Origin: Acidimicrobiia bacterium
GTDB taxonomy: Bacteria > Actinomycetota > Acidimicrobiia > Acidimicrobiales > AC-14
Direction: 5' to 3'
Length of the DNA: 10,339 nucleotides
Assembly (NCBI GenBank): GCA_019243595.1
Contig: JAFAUA010000279.1
Span: 1 to 10,339, forward strand
The first letter of the stretch is position 1. Each line of letters starts with the position of its first letter. Position numbers and translations under genes: made by a program. Shown here piece by piece: positions 8,049 to 10,339 of the stretch. The notes below the pieces were generated by a model, which saw only the letters and a program-made list of their open reading frames with translations, ran no database searches and was not told where the DNA came from.

Positions 8049-8088
8049 AACCCGGATTGTGGCATGGGACGCGCCATCATGCTGACCT

Positions 8089-8322
8089 GTGAAGTGGGCC
8101 GTGCTCGTCGTCGTGGTGATCCTCGTGGCACCGACGATCGCCAAGCGTTTGGAGGCGCTGGACCCCGAGCGCCGCGAACAACTGGCGAACGAACCGCAGA
8201 AGAAGCGCGGACCCGTCTACCGCGCCGTGCGCCGCTTCGGCCTCGGCCGCGTGTTCGCGGCTTTCGCACTCCTTGTGGTGATTCTCTCGGTCGTGGTGTA
8301 CCTCCTGACGAAGGGCGTCTGA
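8089..8322 (+). CDS. Small membrane protein with two transmembrane segments, function unknown
   Basis: A 77-residue protein starting at GTG 8089; the in-frame TGA at 8083 rules out a longer form. It has a hydrophobic segment at residues 3-18 (WAVLVVVVILVAPTIA), a charged loop rich in Arg, Lys and Glu (19-54), and a second hydrophobic segment at 55-73 (VFAAFALLVVILSVVVYLL), ending TKGV. The regular hydrophobic/charged/hydrophobic layout and G/C third positions support a real gene. No clear Shine-Dalgarno precedes the GTG, so it may be leaderless or weakly translated. It is divergent from the giant lipoprotein gene and lies 110 bases before the subtilase gene. I recognise no family; a small accessory or stress membrane protein is possible but unsupported. 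Confidence 0.66.
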   Translation: MKWAVLVVVVILVAPTIAKRLEALDPERREQLANEPQKKRGPVYRAVRRFGLGRVFAAFALLVVILSVVVYLLTKGV

Positions 8323-8350
8323 GAAAAAAACACTCTTCGCGCTCAAGGGG

Positions 8351-8386
8351 CTAGTCCGAGGGGTCGAGTACATGGCCTAGTCCGAG
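8351..8386 (+). promoter_or_regulatory. Direct repeat CTAGTCCGAG x2 upstream of the subtilase, possible operator
   Basis: CTAGTCCGAG occurs at 8351-8360 and again at 8377-8386, both preceded by GG or GGC. The copies are 26 bases apart start to start, roughly two and a half helical turns, and end 46 bases before the subtilase ATG in the 110-base intergenic space. The position suits a regulator binding pair. I cannot assign a regulator, and no convincing -35/-10 pair is visible. Confidence 0.35.
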
Positions 8387-8420
8387 CGATCCCGAGAGAC
8401 CGGCTCTGGCTGGGGGAGCA

Positions 8421-8428
8421 GGGGGGAG
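8421..8428 (+). promoter_or_regulatory. G-rich ribosome binding site of the subtilase
   Basis: GGGGGGAG lies 4 bases before ATG 8433. It is the second of two near-identical ten-base units (GGGGGAGCA then GGGGGGAGCA, 8412-8430). It supports the ATG at 8433 as the start, which also gives a proper signal peptide. Confidence 0.6.
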
Positions 8429-8432
8429 CATC

Positions 8433-10151
8433 ATGGCAGTACGTCGCGCGATTCGGCCCTTCGCGGCCCTGGCCGCCGCAATGACGGCGATGGTGGTGAC
8501 AGCACCGCTGACGCCGGCGCAACGGACCGACGAGCACGCACGAGTCGTCGTGCTCGGCGACGCGACCGCCGCCCTCGCCCACGACGTCGCACACCTCGGC
8601 GGCACCGTCGAGCGCGAGCTCAACAGCCTCGGCGGCGTCGTCGCCGAGCTCCCGGCCACGAGCATCGACCAGCTGCGACATACCGCCGGCGTCCGCACCG
8701 TCACCGAGGACCAGGCCATCCACCTGTCCGACGCCGGGTGGGACCCGTCGACTGACGCCGGCTCCCTACCGAGCACGGCGCAAGCAGTGAACGCCGCGAC
8801 GCCCGCCGCCAGCGCGGCGACCGGCAAGGGCATCGACGTGGCGCTCGTCGACTCGGGCATCGCCCCCGTCCCCGGCCTCACCGTTCCGGGCAAGGTCGTC
8901 AACGGACCGGACATCTCCTTCGACTCCCAGAACAAGGCCAAGGGCCTCTACGGCGACAACTACGGCCACGGGACCCACATCGCCGGCATCATCGCCGGCA
9001 CCGACGGGGCGAGGAACGGCCAGTACGACGGTCTCGCGCCGGACGCCCGCCTCCTCAACGTCAAGGTCGCCGACGCGGGCGGTGCCGTCGACGTGTCCCA
9101 GGTCATCGCCGCCATCGACTGGGTCGTGCAGCACCGCACCGACAACGGCATGAACGTGCGCGTGTTGAACCTGAGCTTCGGCACCGACGCCGGCCAGAGC
9201 TACCTCGCCGACCCGCTTGCCTATGCGGCGGAAGTTGCCTGGCGAAACGGCATCGTCGTGGTCACCGCCGCCGGCAACGACGGCACGACCCTCGGCCACC
9301 TCACTGACCCCGCCAGTGATCCCTTCGTCATCTCCGTCGGCTCCGACGACACTCGCGGCACGTCGACCACCGCCGACGACGCGGTCTCGGACTTCTCCAA
9401 CTGGGGCGACGGCACGCGCAATCCCGACGTGGTCGCACCCGGCCGCTCGATCGTCAGCATGCGTGCCCCCGGCTCCTCCGTCGACACCACCTATCCGACG
9501 GCCCGCGTCAACAAGACGCTCTTCCGCGGCAGCGGCACCAGCCAGGCGACGGCGGTCGTGTCCGGCGTGGTGGCCGACCTGCTCCAAGCCCATCCCGACC
9601 TCACGCCCGACCAGGTGAAGGCGATCCTCACGTCCACCGCCCAACCGATCCCGGGCGCCGACGCCCGCGCCCAGGGGGCCGGCCTCGTCAACCTCGATGC
9701 CGCCCTTGCCGCTTCGATCCCCCAGATCACTGCCCAGGCCTGGACGGTCTCGGCGGGAGCCGGCTCCCTGGACGCGGCGCGTGGGTCGCTGCGCATCGTG
9801 CAGAACAACGTCACCCTCACCGGCGAGCAGGACGTGATGGGCCACGCCTTCGACTCGACGTCGATGGCCGCCGCCGAAGCCACCGCCAGCAGCTGGAGCG
9901 GCGGCACGTGGAACGGGAGCTCCTGGTCCGGCAGCAGCTGGTCGGGCTCGAGTTGGAGTGGCAGCTCGTGGTCCGGCAGCAGCTGGTCGGGCTCCTCCTG
10001 GTCCGGCAGCAGCTGGAGTGGCAGCAGCTGGTCCGGCAGCTCCTGGTCGACGGCCGGGTGGGGCGCCACCGCGACCGTGTGCCTCAAGCCCAACGGCAAA
10101 CCGATCAACAAGTGCTCAGCCGAGGTCCAGTCCAACACCCAGTGGGGATAG
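8433..10151 (+). CDS. Secreted subtilisin-family (S8) serine protease with Trp-Ser-Gly-Ser-Ser repeat tail
   Basis: A 572-residue protein. A Sec signal peptide (residues 1-29, RR near the start, likely cleavage after TPA) is followed by an inhibitor I9-like propeptide (about 35-100, HARVVVLGD through VRTVTEDQAIH). The S8 catalytic domain spans about 118-430: Asp140 in ALVDSGI, His179 in GHGTHIAG, oxyanion Asn282 in TAAGNDG and Ser370 in RGSGTSQATAVVSG, so all catalytic residues are intact. About residues 486-543 hold 12 tryptophans at exact five-residue spacing, then a short tail with two cysteines (CLKPNGKPINKC) that could close a disulfide. The protease should be exported and self-activated by removing its propeptide. 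The Trp repeat is an obvious candidate for wall, glycan or surface attachment, but this is inference. The membrane-protein gene downstream starts 4 bases after this stop, so the two are likely one operon. Confidence 0.95.
   Translation: MAVRRAIRPFAALAAAMTAMVVTAPLTPAQRTDEHARVVVLGDATAALAHDVAHLGGTVERELNSLGGVVAELPATSIDQLRHTAGVRTVTEDQAIHLSDAGWDPSTDAGSLPSTAQAVNAATPAASAATGKGIDVALVDSGIAPVPGLTVPGKVVNGPDISFDSQNKAKGLYGDNYGHGTHIAGIIAGTDGARNGQYDGLAPDARLLNVKVADAGGAVDVSQVIAAIDWVVQHRTDNGMNVRVLNLSFGTDAGQSYLADPLAYAAEVAWRNGIVVVTAAGNDGTTLGHLTDPASDPFVISVGSDDTRGTSTTADDAVSDFSNWGDGTRNPDVVAPGRSIVSMRAPGSSVDTTYPTARVNKTLFRGSGTSQATAVVSGVVADLLQAHPDLTPDQVKAILTSTAQPIPGADARAQGAGLVNLDAALAASIPQITAQAWTVSAGAGSLDAARGSLRIVQNNVTLTGEQDVMGHAFDSTSMAAAEATASSWSGGTWNGSSWSGSSWSGSSWSGSSWSGSSWSGSSWSGSSWSGSSWSGSSWSTAGWGATATVCLKPNGKPINKCSAEVQSNTQWG
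9888..10061 (+). repeat. 15-bp tandem repeat encoding W-S-G-S-S units
   Basis: Trp codons begin at 9894, 9909, 9924, 9939, 9954, 9969, 9984, 9999, 10014, 10029, 10044 and 10059: 12 codons with no deviation from 15 bases. The units encode mainly W-S-G-S-S, with edge variants WSGGT, WNGSS and WSTAG. Serine codons vary (AGC, TCC, TCG, AGT) between units, but a 26-base block beginning at 9924 recurs identically at 9969, showing a three-unit (45-base) duplication. Confidence 0.93.
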
Positions 10152-10155
10152 CGAC

Positions 10156-10339
10156 ATGAAGACGCGCACGGTCAGCGTCTGGGGACTGACGGCACTACTC
10201 ACCACAGCGGCGGCGCTCATCGGCGTCACCGAGCTGCGCCACATCCACACGCCAACGGGCCACACCCACGTGCCCTGGCTGCTCGTAGCCGTCGCCTTCT
10301 ACCTGGCCGAGGCGCACGTGGTGCACGTGTACCGCAAGG
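10156..10339 (+). CDS. Membrane protein N-terminus (3' partial), possibly a sensor or signalling protein
   Basis: The ATG at 10156 is 4 bases after the subtilase stop, with a GGGGA 7 bases upstream. The 61 visible codons encode two hydrophobic segments (VSVWGLTALLTTAAALIGV and WLLVAVAFYLAEAHVVHVY) separated by a His-rich loop (RHIHTPTGHTHVP); the frame is open at the window end. The second segment, with its FYLAEAHVVH-like stretch, reminds me of the N-terminal membrane sensor part of actinobacterial GGDEF/EAL (cyclic-di-GMP) proteins that follow Trp-repeat subtilases. That is a recollection and the catalytic part lies outside the window. Another multi-pass membrane protein is equally possible. 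Coupling to the protease gene is well supported by spacing. Confidence 0.7.
   Translation, partial: MKTRTVSVWGLTALLTTAAALIGVTELRHIHTPTGHTHVPWLLVAVAFYLAEAHVVHVYRK

Noticed and set aside
8324..8330. Run of seven A after the small membrane protein gene as a terminator
   Set aside because: No GC-rich hairpin precedes it, and the run would be A, not U, in the plus-strand transcript. On the minus strand it would give U, but there too no stem is evident.
8323..8432. Riboswitch or cyclic-di-GMP aptamer upstream of the subtilase
   Set aside because: The spacer is only 110 bases and I see no conserved aptamer core or stable paired layout; only the direct repeat stands out.
8766..9845. Open frame of 359 codons antisense to the subtilase
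   Set aside because: Antisense of a complete S8 domain, rich in Gly/Val/Asp/His, with no recognisable fold.
9908..10159. Leu/Gln/Val-rich repetitive frame over the Trp repeat
   Set aside because: It is the out-of-frame reading of the 15-base repeat; the subtilase frame explains the same bases.

Overview
The window is GC-rich, with strong G/C preference at third codon positions, GTG starts and protein types common in Actinomycetota. The serine protease with a Trp-Ser-Gly-Ser-Ser tail followed at once by a membrane protein gene is, from memory, a pattern of uncultured Acidimicrobiia/Thermoleophilia-like actinobacteria. That placement is an inference. No tRNA, rRNA, CRISPR array, transposase or phage gene is visible.

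Layout. (1) Bases 2-2065 (+): a 5'-partial lipoprotein that joins a type I periplasmic-binding (LivK-like) domain to a legumain-type C13 cysteine peptidase domain. (2) Convergent to it, with an 8-base gap, lies a minus-strand two-gene unit. Its upstream gene (about 8048-3687) encodes a giant lipoprotein with Ig-like/PKD-like N-terminal domains, a cysteine-rich middle and a C-terminal six-repeat beta-propeller. Its downstream gene (3678-2074) encodes a twin-arginine-exported phosphoesterase (acid phosphatase/phospholipase C family). The stop codon of the first overlaps the ribosome binding site of the second. (3) Divergent from that unit, 8089-8322 (+) encodes a 77-residue protein with two membrane segments. 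(4) 8433-10151 (+) encodes a secreted subtilisin-family protease with an intact catalytic triad and a C-terminal array of 12 tryptophans spaced exactly 15 bases apart. (5) Four bases after it starts a membrane protein (10156 to the window end), cut off after 61 codons.

Every gene encodes an exported or membrane protein: two lipoproteins, one Tat substrate, one Sec-secreted protease and two membrane proteins. The block therefore looks like a cell-surface or secretome region. Two unrelated peptidases (C13 and S8), a phosphoesterase and a presumed glycan-binding propeller suggest processing or scavenging of extracellular polymers, or maturation of surface proteins. No direct functional link between the two halves (2-8048 and 8089-10339) can be shown from sequence alone.

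The most notable items are the substrate-binding-protein/legumain fusion with a complete legumain active site and S1 pocket, the giant propeller lipoprotein coupled to a Tat phosphoesterase, and the highly regular Trp repeat of the subtilase.
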